A stretch of DNA of 64,000 bases from UBA6055 sp965214085 (lineage in GTDB: Bacteria; Chloroflexota; Anaerolineae; Aggregatilineales; Phototrophicaceae): the NCBI GenBank assembly GCA_965214085.1, contig OZ243937.1, forward strand, positions 2,914,001 to 2,978,000, written 5' to 3'. Shown here one piece after another: positions 41,841 to 50,995 of this stretch (positions are counted from its first letter, which is position 1; every line of letters starts with the position of its first letter). The translations under genes were made by a program, and so were the position numbers. Under the pieces are notes generated by a model. That model was not told the DNA's origin and did no database searches. It was given only the letters and a program-made list of their open reading frames with translations.

Positions 41841-42086
41841 CTACATGCGGATAAGCGTGATAAGCGTCAGGCCATAAATTGAGACTGCAATACAAGCCGC
41901 AAAAATGATGCGGTTTTCTATTTTCATGCATTTGAACGTGCACCATAATTCCACGGCTTCCAACAGCACAGTCTTCGCAAGGATGAAGCCATAGTATTGA
42001 ACGAGCAAAACGAATTTACAAACATACAGGTAGCCTAAGTTAAGAAGCAGATAATAGAAGCGTAACAAGTCAACGATAATGCGCAT
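41841..42086 (-). CDS. Small hydrophobic protein between sdhA and sdhB
   Basis: An open frame of 81 codons, MRIIVDLLRFYYLLLNLGYL and onward, with two to three hydrophobic stretches and aromatic-rich sequence, 15 bases before sdhB. AAGGA lies ten bases before ATG 42086; an in-frame ATG at 42104 is an alternative. It is clearly AT-richer than the genes around it. It may be an extra membrane anchor of the complex, an inserted gene or chance; I know no homologue. Confidence 0.4.
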   Translation of the reverse strand: MRIIVDLLRFYYLLLNLGYLYVCKFVLLVQYYGFILAKTVLLEAVELWCTFKCMKIENRIIFAACIAVSIYGLTLITLIRM

Positions 42087-42147
42087 TGCCGATTTATCCT
42101 TCATACCTTTAGGTCTTCAAGTGTCGGTAAACCATCGCGAAGCCGCG

Positions 42148-43992
42148 CTAATAGACGCGTACTTTGGGGCGGAACTTCTGCTGATCGTCCGGCACGCCCT
42201 GCTCAATCTCCTCTTCCCAAAGCGACAGGTCGACTTTCCGGTCAAAATTGACATCGTAAGACGGCTCTGACAGGTTGCCGTCGTGCCCGATTAAGGAGTG
42301 CGCCAGGTAATTCTCGTCATCGCGGGCCTGGAAGTCTTCGCGGCTGTGCGCGCCGCGGCTCTCCTTGCGCTCCAGTGCCGTCCGCGCGGTGACGTCCGCC
42401 AGGTCCAGCAGGCAGCCCAGCTCCCAGGCTTCCATGAGATCCGTATTAAATACGCGTGACTTATCGTCGATATGCAAGTCCTTGTAGAAACGGTCGCGCA
42501 ATTCCGCCAGGTCTTCGATGCCCTGCCGCATGGTCTCTTCGGTGCGGAAGACGCCGACATTGTCCATCATCGTCCCCTGCATCTTGGCGCGCAGTTCACC
42601 CGGCCGCGACGAGCCGGAACCCCCGCGAATGCGCTCGAACTCAGCGCGGATCTCGGCGCCGGCATCGGCAGCAATCGGCGCCCAATCAGCGCCTTTGACA
42701 AATTCGGCGATTCTCATGCCGCCGCGCCGCCCGAAGACCACCAGGTCCACCAGGGAATTGGTGCCCAGGCGATTGGCGCCATGCACGCTGACGCAGGCGG
42801 TTTCGCCGGCCGCGTAGGCCCCGGGCATGACTGTGCCGGCGGCGTCAATGATCACCTCGGCTTCGATATTGGTGGGGATGCCGCCCATGGCATAATGCGC
42901 GGTGGGCTGCACCGGCATCGGCTCATGCACGGGATCGACGCCCAGATAGGTGCGGCAGAAATCGAGGATGTCCGGGAGTTTGCGCTCGACGGTGGCGTCG
43001 TCAATGAAGTCGGCCCGGTCGCGCCCTTCTTCGGCGAAATAGCGGTTGACCGTCTGCGGCCGCACGTCAAGGTGCACGTAGCCGCGATTCTTGATGCTGC
43101 GGCCTGCGCGCGTCTCGAGGTAGATGGCGCGGCTAACGACATCGCGGCTGGCCAAGTCCTTGGCGCTGGGCGCATAACGCTCCATAAAGCGCTCGCCCTG
43201 GCTGTTGATGAGCACGCCGCCTTCGCCGCGCACGCCTTCGGTAATCAGGATGCCCATGCGATAGATGCCGGTGGGATGGAACTGGAAGAACTCCATATCT
43301 TGCAGCGGCACGCCCCGCCGCAGCGCGATGGCCGCGCCGTCGCCGGTGAGCGCGTGGGCGTTGCTCGTCACCGACCAGCAGCGTCCCCAGCCGCCGGTGG
43401 CGAAGAAACTGGCTTTGCCGTGGAAGATGTGATAGTCGCCGCTGCCCAGCTCAATGGCGACAACGCCGGCGCAGACGCCATCGACTACAATCATGTCGAT
43501 GACCTGGAATTCGTCAAAGAATTTGACCTCGTTCTTGATGCACTGCTGATACAAAGTCTGCAAGATCATGTGCCCGGTGCGGTCGGCGGCGTGGCAAGCG
43601 CGCCGGACCAGCCGCTCGCCAAAATTGCTGGTGTGCCCGCCGAAGCGCCGCTGGCTGATGCGCTTTTCCGAGGTACGGTCGAAGGGCAGGCCCATGTGCT
43701 CAAGCTCGATAACCGCTTCGACGGCGTTCTCCGCCAGGATTTTGGCCGCCGCTTGATCGGCCAGATAATCGCCGCCCTTGACCGTGTCGTAGGTGTGATA
43801 GATGGGTTTGTCATCGTCCAGGTTGCCCAGTGCCGCGCCGATGCCGCCCTGCGCCGCGCCGGTATGGCTGCGGGTCGGGTAGAGCTTGCTGACGACAGCG
43901 ACATCCGCGCCGCCTTTGCTGGCGTAGAGCGCCGCCATTAAGCCCGCGCCGCCGGCGCCTATGATGATCGCATCGTGTTTGTGAACTTTCAT
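42148..43992 (-). CDS. sdhA: Succinate dehydrogenase flavoprotein subunit
   Basis: A 614-residue SdhA, the succinate-oxidising subunit with covalent FAD. Seen: AIIIGAGGAGLMAALYASKG (dinucleotide fold), TRSHTGAAQGGIGAALGN (FAD-linking histidine), FFQFHPTGIYRMGILITEGV and the active-site RGEGGVLINSQGERFMERY, HYAMGGIPTN, and the C-terminal ESRGAHSREDFQARDD. Length normal. Between sdhCD and sdhB. Confidence 0.96.
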   Translation of the reverse strand: MKVHKHDAIIIGAGGAGLMAALYASKGGADVAVVSKLYPTRSHTGAAQGGIGAALGNLDDDKPIYHTYDTVKGGDYLADQAAAKILAENAVEAVIELEHMGLPFDRTSEKRISQRRFGGHTSNFGERLVRRACHAADRTGHMILQTLYQQCIKNEVKFFDEFQVIDMIVVDGVCAGVVAIELGSGDYHIFHGKASFFATGGWGRCWSVTSNAHALTGDGAAIALRRGVPLQDMEFFQFHPTGIYRMGILITEGVRGEGGVLINSQGERFMERYAPSAKDLASRDVVSRAIYLETRAGRSIKNRGYVHLDVRPQTVNRYFAEEGRDRADFIDDATVERKLPDILDFCRTYLGVDPVHEPMPVQPTAHYAMGGIPTNIEAEVIIDAAGTVMPGAYAAGETACVSVHGANRLGTNSLVDLVVFGRRGGMRIAEFVKGADWAPIAADAGAEIRAEFERIRGGSGSSRPGELRAKMQGTMMDNVGVFRTEETMRQGIEDLAELRDRFYKDLHIDDKSRVFNTDLMEAWELGCLLDLADVTARTALERKESRGAHSREDFQARDDENYLAHSLIGHDGNLSEPSYDVNFDRKVDLSLWEEEIEQGVPDDQQKFRPKVRVY

Positions 43993-44028
43993 TCAGCCCC
44001 CACTTGGCAAACGATAGAAGTATCGCCG

Positions 44029-45117
44029 CTACTGGTCCTCGCTCAAATATGCTTCTAATTCCGCCGGGACTTCTTCGCCGCGCAGTTCGTAGATTTCGGC
44101 GGTGGCGGCCATGGCTTCGTGAATCACGTCTTTTTCCAGCGGCACAAATAGCGCAGCCGCGCCCACCGCCAGCAATACCGCCGCGACCACCGTGCAGAGC
44201 GCCACTGACGTCCGCCGGGCGAAGTCGTTGAAGCTGGTGTAGTCGGTCAGCACATAGCGCAAGCCATTAAAGCCGTGCAGCGTCACCAGCACCAGCAGGC
44301 AGAGGTCGTAGGCGCGCCAGATGAAGACGCCGCCGGCCGCGTAGGACCAACGGTGATAAACAAATTCGACCGCGCTGGGCGCCGCCCCGATGGTCCCGTT
44401 GACTGCCAGGGTGCCGGCGACCTCTTGCGCGGCGGTGATGTCAAAGACACCCTGAACGACATGCATCAGCGCCAGGTGGCCGAAGACCAGGGGCACAATC
44501 AGAAATCCGCTGAGGCGCATGAAGGACCACCAGAAGCGCTCGACTGGGCTGGCATGCGGATATTTTCCACGCGCGCCGCCCTCGCCTTTGACCAAGCTGA
44601 AGAGCGCAGCCAGCACAATGGCAGCCGCCAATACGCCGACGAAACCGGCGATGAAGGGCAACTGCTCAATAATGGAGAAGACCACCACATCCATAATTTT
44701 GTCGCCGGCGATGGCCTGCTCTGTGATATAGAAGTCGATAACGTGGGACGCCATGCCCAGGAAGACCGGCGCCAGCACCAGCATGGTCAATACCAGGACG
44801 CCCACCGCCGCCTGCGACTGATGCCGCCATAGTTCCGGTTTGTAATCAAAGAGGATGATGCGTAGGCCGTTGAAGGCGTGGTAGACCACGGCGAAGACCA
44901 GGCCAAATTCGCCCAGGGTGAAAATCGGCGATTGATAGGCGGCGATGGCTTTGACGTAAAGCGCGGGATAAAAGACAGCCCAGGAGGTGTCGATGACGTG
45001 CAGCGCCAGGAACAGCACCACGCCCACGCCAGTCAGCCGGTGCAGCACCCAGCTCCATTGCCCGATGGCGCCGCGGTAGCGCAGCGTCTCGCGTACAGTT
45101 AGCACAAGAGAAGTCAC
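44029..45117 (-). CDS. Fused succinate dehydrogenase membrane anchor (SdhC-SdhD in one chain)
   Basis: A 362-residue protein with six to seven membrane helices in two similar halves. Half one: WSWVLHRLTGVGVVLFLALH (His26) and YHAFNGLRIILFDY; half two: MRLSGFLIVPLVFGHLALMH and LHGFNGLRYVLTDY. The shared H(A/G)FNGLR motif holds the likely heme b ligands. Separate SdhC and SdhD are usual; here both functions appear joined. GTG 45117 is taken as start, with AAAGGGA six bases upstream; an in-frame extension to 45189 has no family match. First gene of the sdh operon. Confidence 0.85.
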   Translation of the reverse strand: MTSLVLTVRETLRYRGAIGQWSWVLHRLTGVGVVLFLALHVIDTSWAVFYPALYVKAIAAYQSPIFTLGEFGLVFAVVYHAFNGLRIILFDYKPELWRHQSQAAVGVLVLTMLVLAPVFLGMASHVIDFYITEQAIAGDKIMDVVVFSIIEQLPFIAGFVGVLAAAIVLAALFSLVKGEGGARGKYPHASPVERFWWSFMRLSGFLIVPLVFGHLALMHVVQGVFDITAAQEVAGTLAVNGTIGAAPSAVEFVYHRWSYAAGGVFIWRAYDLCLLVLVTLHGFNGLRYVLTDYTSFNDFARRTSVALCTVVAAVLLAVGAAALFVPLEKDVIHEAMAATAEIYELRGEEVPAELEAYLSEDQ

Positions 45118-45238
45118 AGGATTCCCTTTCTTAGTCGCAGTTGTCCCGTCGGCTTTCCCGGTTGACTTGGCCCTCCAATTATGGCGCATATTATATCACG
45201 CGGGCAATGACGCGAAAGGGCAAGCCCATGGACTACCC

Positions 45239-45445
45239 AGAGCAATCGCGTCAAAAGATTCTCCAACACAGAGGACACAAAAGTAGAACCAGGTAAGTTA
45301 TGAGAATTCGCTAAAGCGACGATATGTAGGGGCGACTGCCCGAAACCACTCATCCCAGCGGCAGCGGGCAACCAGATTGGTCGACCCTACATTTTGTAAT
45401 TTTTCGCAGCAAACGATGCATAATCATTTTGATGAGATTGCCCTG
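45239..45445. mobile_element. Family A MITE-like element, copy 3, with 12-bp flanking direct repeat
   Basis: 207 bp in the 397-bp gap 45118-45514: ends AGAGCAATCGCGTCAAAAG and CATTTTGATGAGATTGCCCT, the AAGTAGAACCAGGTAAGTTA arm and the palindromic core 45326-45392 like that at 5990-6055. CATGGACTACCC (45227-45238) precedes it and CATTGACTACCC (45446-45457) follows it, 11 of 12 identical, as a target duplication would be. The rest of the gap holds the rmuC leader. Confidence 0.72.
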
Positions 45446-45514
45446 CATTGACTACCCTTTGCCAAGCGTGCGATTCCGGGTAAGCTGAATGTGACAAAAG
45501 CGGGAGGATTGCGT

Positions 45515-47134
45515 ATGGACGACTTCGCTGCGCTGATAAACGGGCTGCACGGATTGAGCATCGGCTTGGGCTTGGGCATCGGCTTGGTCGGCGGCTTTGT
45601 TTTCGCCATGCTGACCTATCGCTTCTATGGCAGGAACTTTCGTAAAACATTTGAGCGGCTTTCAGACGAGATGAAGAATTCCTACGATGGTGTTGCGGAT
45701 GAGATGAGATCGTCCTTCAAGAGCCTGTCTTCGGAAGCCTTGACGAGCAATCAGCAAGAGTTTCTTTCCTTGGCTGATCGCGAGCTGGACAAGAAAACCG
45801 AACAGCACGCGACCGAGCTCGAATCGAAGAAGGAGCTCATTGATACGCAACTGCTGAATATGTCCGAAACTTTGAAAACGGTTCCAGCAGAGCTGGAGAA
45901 AAACCAGAGTAAGGTCGCGGAAGTCCTCGACCAATCGACCTCCCAACTGAAGGAATCGAATCAAGCATATCTCAAACAGCTGGAAACCAAGACCGAGACA
46001 CAGACGAAACAGCATATTGCGGAACTCGAAGAAAAGAAGAAGCTCATTGACCAGCAGCTAGAGCAGATGTCCGCCACGCTCAAAACGGTACCGACCGAGC
46101 TGGACAAGAACCGGCAAAACGTTAGCGAGGTTATTGAGAAGACCACCAAGAGCCTGGAGGCATCCAACAAGACGCATTTGACGCAGTTGCAGGAACGCTC
46201 CGATTCCCAATCCAAAGCGCATATTGCCAAGCTTGATGACAAGGAACTTCAAATCAATCGGCGTCTGGGCGAAATGGATGAGAAGTTAGGTAAGGTGCAA
46301 GCGTTAATAGATGAGTTTGAGAAAGCGCGCGAAAGCAAGCTGGGCGCGCTGGATGACCAACTCAAGAGTTTGACCGCCACCACATCATCGTTGCAGAAGG
46401 CACTGGCGGATAATCAGGCGAGGGGGCGCTGGGGGGAACGGATTGCGGAGCAGATCCTCGAACATCTTGGCATGAGTAACGGCATCAGCTACCTGAAGCA
46501 AGTGGCAACTCCGGCCGGCGATATTCCGGATTTCACATTTTTACTGCCTAATCGACTGCAAATTAACATGGACTGCAAGTTTCCGGTCGATAACTACAAT
46601 AACTACTTCAATGCCGAAAGCGAAGTTGAAAGAGTCAAATACCGCAAAAGTTTCCTGCGCAATGTGGAAAAGCATGTCAGCGATATCACGAATCGCAATT
46701 ACATTCATAGTGGTACGGTCGACTGTGTGCTCATTTTTATCCCCAACGAACAAATCTACAGTTTCATCCACCAGGAAGGCAGCGAGGTGATTGACAACGC
46801 GCTGACCAAGAGAGTCATAATCTGCTCGCCCCTCACGCTTTATATCATCTTGGCGGTCATTCGGCAGGCATCAGAAAACTTCGCTATTGAACAGAGATCG
46901 CAAGAAGTTCTCGAGATCTTGCAGGGCATAGAGAAACAATGGGGCGAATACACCAAGCTGATGGATGGCATGGGGAAGAACTTCCGCACTTTACAAGGCA
47001 AATTCGAGGACTTGACTGGCACACGGACACGGCAGCTAGATCGTCAATTTGCCAAGATTGACGGCATAAAGCGCGATGTAAACAGCAGCGGCGATGGAGT
47101 AGAACTGCCCCAACTGCTTGAAGAAACCAGCTAA
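45515..47134 (+). CDS. rmuC: DNA recombination protein RmuC, with duplicated coiled-coil segment
   Basis: A 539-residue RmuC, thought to limit DNA rearrangements and carrying a PD-(D/E)XK-like nuclease core. One membrane helix at about 13-35, a coiled coil to about 300, then the core ARGRWGERIAEQILEHLGM, FTFLLPNRLQINMDCKFPVD and VDCVLIFIPNEQIYSFI. The coiled coil contains a 207-bp (69-residue) tandem repeat: 45815, 46022 and, partly, 46229 start the same pattern (KKELIDTQLLNMSETLKTVP; KKKLIDQQLEQMSATLKTVP). ATG 45515 has GGAGG seven bases upstream. The end overlaps yvcK by four bases. Confidence 0.9.
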   Translation: MDDFAALINGLHGLSIGLGLGIGLVGGFVFAMLTYRFYGRNFRKTFERLSDEMKNSYDGVADEMRSSFKSLSSEALTSNQQEFLSLADRELDKKTEQHATELESKKELIDTQLLNMSETLKTVPAELEKNQSKVAEVLDQSTSQLKESNQAYLKQLETKTETQTKQHIAELEEKKKLIDQQLEQMSATLKTVPTELDKNRQNVSEVIEKTTKSLEASNKTHLTQLQERSDSQSKAHIAKLDDKELQINRRLGEMDEKLGKVQALIDEFEKARESKLGALDDQLKSLTATTSSLQKALADNQARGRWGERIAEQILEHLGMSNGISYLKQVATPAGDIPDFTFLLPNRLQINMDCKFPVDNYNNYFNAESEVERVKYRKSFLRNVEKHVSDITNRNYIHSGTVDCVLIFIPNEQIYSFIHQEGSEVIDNALTKRVIICSPLTLYIILAVIRQASENFAIEQRSQEVLEILQGIEKQWGEYTKLMDGMGKNFRTLQGKFEDLTGTRTRQLDRQFAKIDGIKRDVNSSGDGVELPQLLEETS

Positions 47135-48141
47135 CCCGCCTTAACCGCCCGCCGCTGCGCCATCAATTCCATCAGCGTATTGGCGATCAACTCCGGGCTG
47201 TGGCGGATGGTGTCCTGCTTTTGCCAGAGCGCGCGCTTGCCCGAGCGGGTATCGGCGACATCGGCTTCAATCGGCCGCACATTCATCGTCAAGATATTAT
47301 GCAGCTCATGCGGCGTGGGAAGCAGCACATCCACCCGCTCGCGCGCGTACAGTTCCATCAGCTCCGCGCTCGGCTTCGTCGCATTAAGCACCACATAATC
47401 CAGCACGCCGATGCCGAGATATGAGATGACCCGCTGCACGTGATCCGACAGGGTGTAGCCGTCGGTCTGGCCCGGCTGCGTGGTGGTATTGCAGATGTAA
47501 ACTTTCTGCGCCTTCGACAGTCGGATGGCGTGCGAAATCTCCTTAAATGCGAGCACGGCAATGATGGTGGTGAAGAGGCTGCCGGGCCCGATGGTGATGA
47601 GATCGGCATCCAGCAGCGCGTCTATGCAGGGCTGGTAGACTGTGGCTTCGGGATTCTGCACGAAGATGCGCTTGATGGCGGCTTTGTCCAACTGGCGCAC
47701 ATTAAATTCTTCTTCGACGATGGTGCCGTCCACCAGCTCGGCGCAGATATGCGTGTCCTCTTCGGTGACCGGATAGATATTGGCTTGCACGTCCAGGAAC
47801 TCGCTGATCTGGTCAATGGCGGTGACAAAACTGCCGGACATTTGCGTCAACGCGGCGATGAACAAATTGCCGAAAGCCATGCCATCGAGTTTGGGATCGG
47901 TCGGCGCGGCGATGCGATGCTGCATGACGCGGGCCAGCAGCGAGTCGCCATCGAGGGCCAGGGTGGCGAGCGCGTTGCGAATATCGCCCGGCGCCGGAAT
48001 CTGCGCGAATTCGCGGACGATGCCGGTGCTGCGCCCGGTATCCGTGACGGCGATGATGCCGGTAAGCTCGCTGGTATGGCGCTTCATGCCATGCATGACT
48101 TGCACAGCGCCCAATCCCCCGCCGATGGAAACAACTTTCAT
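47131..48141 (-). CDS. yvcK: YvcK/CofD-like UDP-GlcNAc-binding regulator
   Basis: A 336-residue protein of the YvcK family: MKVVSIGGGLGAVQVMHGMK, GIIAVTDTGRSTGIVREFAQ, IPAPGDIRNALATL and ADLITIGPGSLFTTIIAVLA are its blocks. In Bacillus it binds UDP-GlcNAc and adjusts cell-wall and central metabolism; the same role is inferred. Usual neighbours (RapZ, WhiA) are absent here. Converges on rmuC with a four-base overlap. The 161-bp gap after its start shows no feature. Confidence 0.9.
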   Translation of the reverse strand: MKVVSIGGGLGAVQVMHGMKRHTSELTGIIAVTDTGRSTGIVREFAQIPAPGDIRNALATLALDGDSLLARVMQHRIAAPTDPKLDGMAFGNLFIAALTQMSGSFVTAIDQISEFLDVQANIYPVTEEDTHICAELVDGTIVEEEFNVRQLDKAAIKRIFVQNPEATVYQPCIDALLDADLITIGPGSLFTTIIAVLAFKEISHAIRLSKAQKVYICNTTTQPGQTDGYTLSDHVQRVISYLGIGVLDYVVLNATKPSAELMELYARERVDVLLPTPHELHNILTMNVRPIEADVADTRSGKRALWQKQDTIRHSPELIANTLMELMAQRRAVKAG

Positions 48142-48302
48142 CCAGAGTATTCCTCGCGCGCGTCGTACTTAATCGAGATTTAGTATAGCGCAGAACTCTG
48201 AGATGGATTGGCGCTGCCAACTGTTTTTCAAACGGCGCAATAGTCTGCTTTGATGGCCTGAGCCGCACAGCTCTTATTTCGGAGGTCCGCTGCTTGTCGT
48301 CA

Positions 48303-50798
48303 TTAAAGTTCAATCTTTGCCAAGTCGAATTCGCGCTCAAATTGTTGCATCGTAGCCTGTACCGTTCCGGGCTGGCGCTTTCCCGTTTCGAAGTCGTAGA
48401 CGATCAACTTGACGACAAACAGGCTTTGCGGGAGCTGGGCTGTTTCTAGCTCGACGCTCGTCAGTAATTCACTCTGAATCACACTGTCGTGTTGCAGGAC
48501 CTTTTGACCGTCCTCGTCAAATAATTGTATGGAAAATGAGTAGTGTTTTGTCGCGCTTCTGGTCCAGGCGAAGTAGAAGCGGACCTTGTCCGAGTCAACT
48601 TCCATGTAGGCATTGTGCAGGCGAACGCCATCCAGGTAATGAATCTCGAGGGCGCTGCTGCTGTCCAAGGCAGTGCAGGGAACGTCCAACTTTACATACA
48701 AGTCGACAGCAATAGCCGTGTCCGTGTAGATTTGCTCGCAGAATTTGAATCGCTGCAGGAACCAGGCGAAATTCGCAGCGGTCGGTTCAGGAGCAAATCC
48801 CAGCTGATCCTTCAATACCCAAAGCGCATTCTGGCGTTCCGGGTCAATCGACGTGGTAGACCAGATGTCGACCTGGCCCTGCGCATCAGTGGCGATGGCT
48901 ACGATATTCTTGTCGATGGGATCGAAGTGGCGAAGGTAGCGCCTGAAATGGTCGCTTACTTCAGGCGTTGGCGGGAAAAGGACAAGCGTTTCGTGACCCT
49001 CATCCGGGATCGGACTATGCTTTAGAGCGTCGGTGTAGACGCGCGTGAATTGATGGCGAGCGCTCAATTCTTCTGGACATCCATTGAGCAAGTCGCTCAG
49101 TCTGTAAATTGAAACATACGGGTCATGGTAGGCTGGCGAGATATTTCGGAAGCTTTCGCTTACCGCCGACGCAGTGTGAAGATCGCGATGATATACGACG
49201 TGGCTGAAGCCGTCGGCTTCTAGCTGCGCCAGCCCTGACTGAAAGGTCTCTTGGTCTGTCATTTCGCAGTGAATCGGCCGGCTACTTTGCCAAGCATTTA
49301 GCAGAAAGTTCGCTCTGATGTAGTCGTAGGCGCTGTTAGGCGTGCGGCTCAAGTAGCCTTCGACTTGGGGGTATCCGCTGAGTGATTGGAACCAGGAATA
49401 GCGCCAGGAATTATGTTTGCCAAAGGGCAGATTGATAAGACTAATCTCGCCTTGCTCTTCCTTCTCCAGCCAATCGAGAAAGGCGAGCCGTTCTTCGGTT
49501 GTAAAGGCAGCCAAACCTGGTTTAGCCAACTGCGGTATGGGGCTGTAGTATTCAAATGCGACAATCGCAATGAAGGCCAGGATAAACCGCGACCGCCATT
49601 TTGCCGGAGTCCGTTGCAAGAGTGTGGCCAGCCCGCAGCAGGCCAAGACCGCCAGTGGCAGCAATGCGCCCGCCATGAAAAAATCTGGTCGATAAAACGC
49701 TGCGAAAACAGACGGCAATAACTGATTTAGAAAGTGCTTTGGCAGCTTGATGTTTTCATATTCTATCCCGTTGATACTTAGTGTTGAACCGAGGCTCAAG
49801 ACGAGAAACACCAATAGCAAGACCAACCATGGCGCCATCTGTCGCCGCTTTCTTTTGTTGATAAGCCCGAAACAAATCAGCGCAATCGGCGCGAGTCCAA
49901 TATAGCTAATCTCGCTTGTTTTCGGTTTTTCAGGAATCTGAAGAATATCTTGGGCGAGAGGTCCAAGAATCGGGTTCTTTTCATTTACAAAAAAGGAAAT
50001 CAGATCGACCCTGGGATCGGTGTACCCGCTTACCCGGTCAATTTGCTCAGCGTCAAGCAGCATAGGGACAACCCGCCATGCGCAGGCCAGCGTCAGCATC
50101 GTCAGAAAAAGCAAGACTCGCCGCCAGAATACGCTGTCTCGCCAGCGTGGAACCGCCAAGCCGCAGACAAATATGGCTAAGGTTAAAACTATGGACACAA
50201 AGGTGTACATTGTGACTTCGCTTGACAGACCGGCAATGATTCCGCCAATGACGATCAGATACGCGCGTTCTTCCCTAAAGCCGCGGTGAACGCCGTAGAG
50301 AACCAATGGCGCCGGCGCCAGCCACGCAACTTGGGGGAAATTTGTCATGGTGACAACATAGGGACTCAAGCCGAAGATGACAGCGCCAAAAAGGGCAAGC
50401 CAGCGGTCTTTGAAAAGCCAATGCAAGTAAACATAGGCTGCGCTGATCGACGAGAAAATAATGAAAAGAAAAGCCAGCGTATAGGCGTTGGAAAGCGGTA
50501 AAACCAGTTGCAGAGCAATAACTATAATATTGTACGGCAAACCCAACTGGTTGTACGTCAGCGACACGCCTTCGGGATAAAAGATCCTGTTTGTGTAGAA
50601 GAAATCCGCTTGTCCAGCGAGGATCTGTTTCGTATACCAGATATCCCAAAACTCAATAAAAACATCACAGCAATGTTTCGCCGGCAGCCAGAAGACATCC
50701 GTATTAAAAACATATATGATGGTTGGAAAGGTCATCACCACAATAAGAATGGCGGTGACCAGGATGAAATGAGTGTGTTTGCGGATTGCTGAAAGCAT
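48303..50798 (-). CDS. Large multi-pass membrane protein, GT-C glycosyltransferase-like
   Basis: An 831-residue protein with about ten to twelve helices in the first 430 residues and a long soluble C-terminal part. DVFIEFWDIWYTKQILAGQA lies in the first loop, where GT-C enzymes have acidic catalytic residues, and FYPEGVSLTYNQLGLPYNII follows, a pattern I recall in Chloroflexota membrane proteins related to YfhO/6-pyruvoyl-type families. It probably transfers sugars from lipid carriers outside the membrane; not proven. The 197-bp gap to the divergent next gene must hold both promoters but none is clear. Confidence 0.65.
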   Translation of the reverse strand: MLSAIRKHTHFILVTAILIVVMTFPTIIYVFNTDVFWLPAKHCCDVFIEFWDIWYTKQILAGQADFFYTNRIFYPEGVSLTYNQLGLPYNIIVIALQLVLPLSNAYTLAFLFIIFSSISAAYVYLHWLFKDRWLALFGAVIFGLSPYVVTMTNFPQVAWLAPAPLVLYGVHRGFREERAYLIVIGGIIAGLSSEVTMYTFVSIVLTLAIFVCGLAVPRWRDSVFWRRVLLFLTMLTLACAWRVVPMLLDAEQIDRVSGYTDPRVDLISFFVNEKNPILGPLAQDILQIPEKPKTSEISYIGLAPIALICFGLINKRKRRQMAPWLVLLLVFLVLSLGSTLSINGIEYENIKLPKHFLNQLLPSVFAAFYRPDFFMAGALLPLAVLACCGLATLLQRTPAKWRSRFILAFIAIVAFEYYSPIPQLAKPGLAAFTTEERLAFLDWLEKEEQGEISLINLPFGKHNSWRYSWFQSLSGYPQVEGYLSRTPNSAYDYIRANFLLNAWQSSRPIHCEMTDQETFQSGLAQLEADGFSHVVYHRDLHTASAVSESFRNISPAYHDPYVSIYRLSDLLNGCPEELSARHQFTRVYTDALKHSPIPDEGHETLVLFPPTPEVSDHFRRYLRHFDPIDKNIVAIATDAQGQVDIWSTTSIDPERQNALWVLKDQLGFAPEPTAANFAWFLQRFKFCEQIYTDTAIAVDLYVKLDVPCTALDSSSALEIHYLDGVRLHNAYMEVDSDKVRFYFAWTRSATKHYSFSIQLFDEDGQKVLQHDSVIQSELLTSVELETAQLPQSLFVVKLIVYDFETGKRQPGTVQATMQQFEREFDLAKIEL

Positions 50799-50995
50799 CA
50801 GATTTCACCCAACACAGTAGTAATTGGATTTAATCCAGAGGAACGGGAACGGAAAGGTCGACTGAACCACTGGCTTATACAATCATCAAAGGCGAGTTAG
50901 CAAGTCGACTTGGACAACGAGCTTGCGAGCGCAATCGTAATTATAGTTCAATAGACGCTATCGCGCTGGGACTGACCATTAACTTAAACTTTGCC

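Noticed and set aside
42472..43941. Long open frame (about 489 codons) on the plus strand
   Set aside because: Antisense to sdhA, which is unmistakable; the frame has no recognisable domain.
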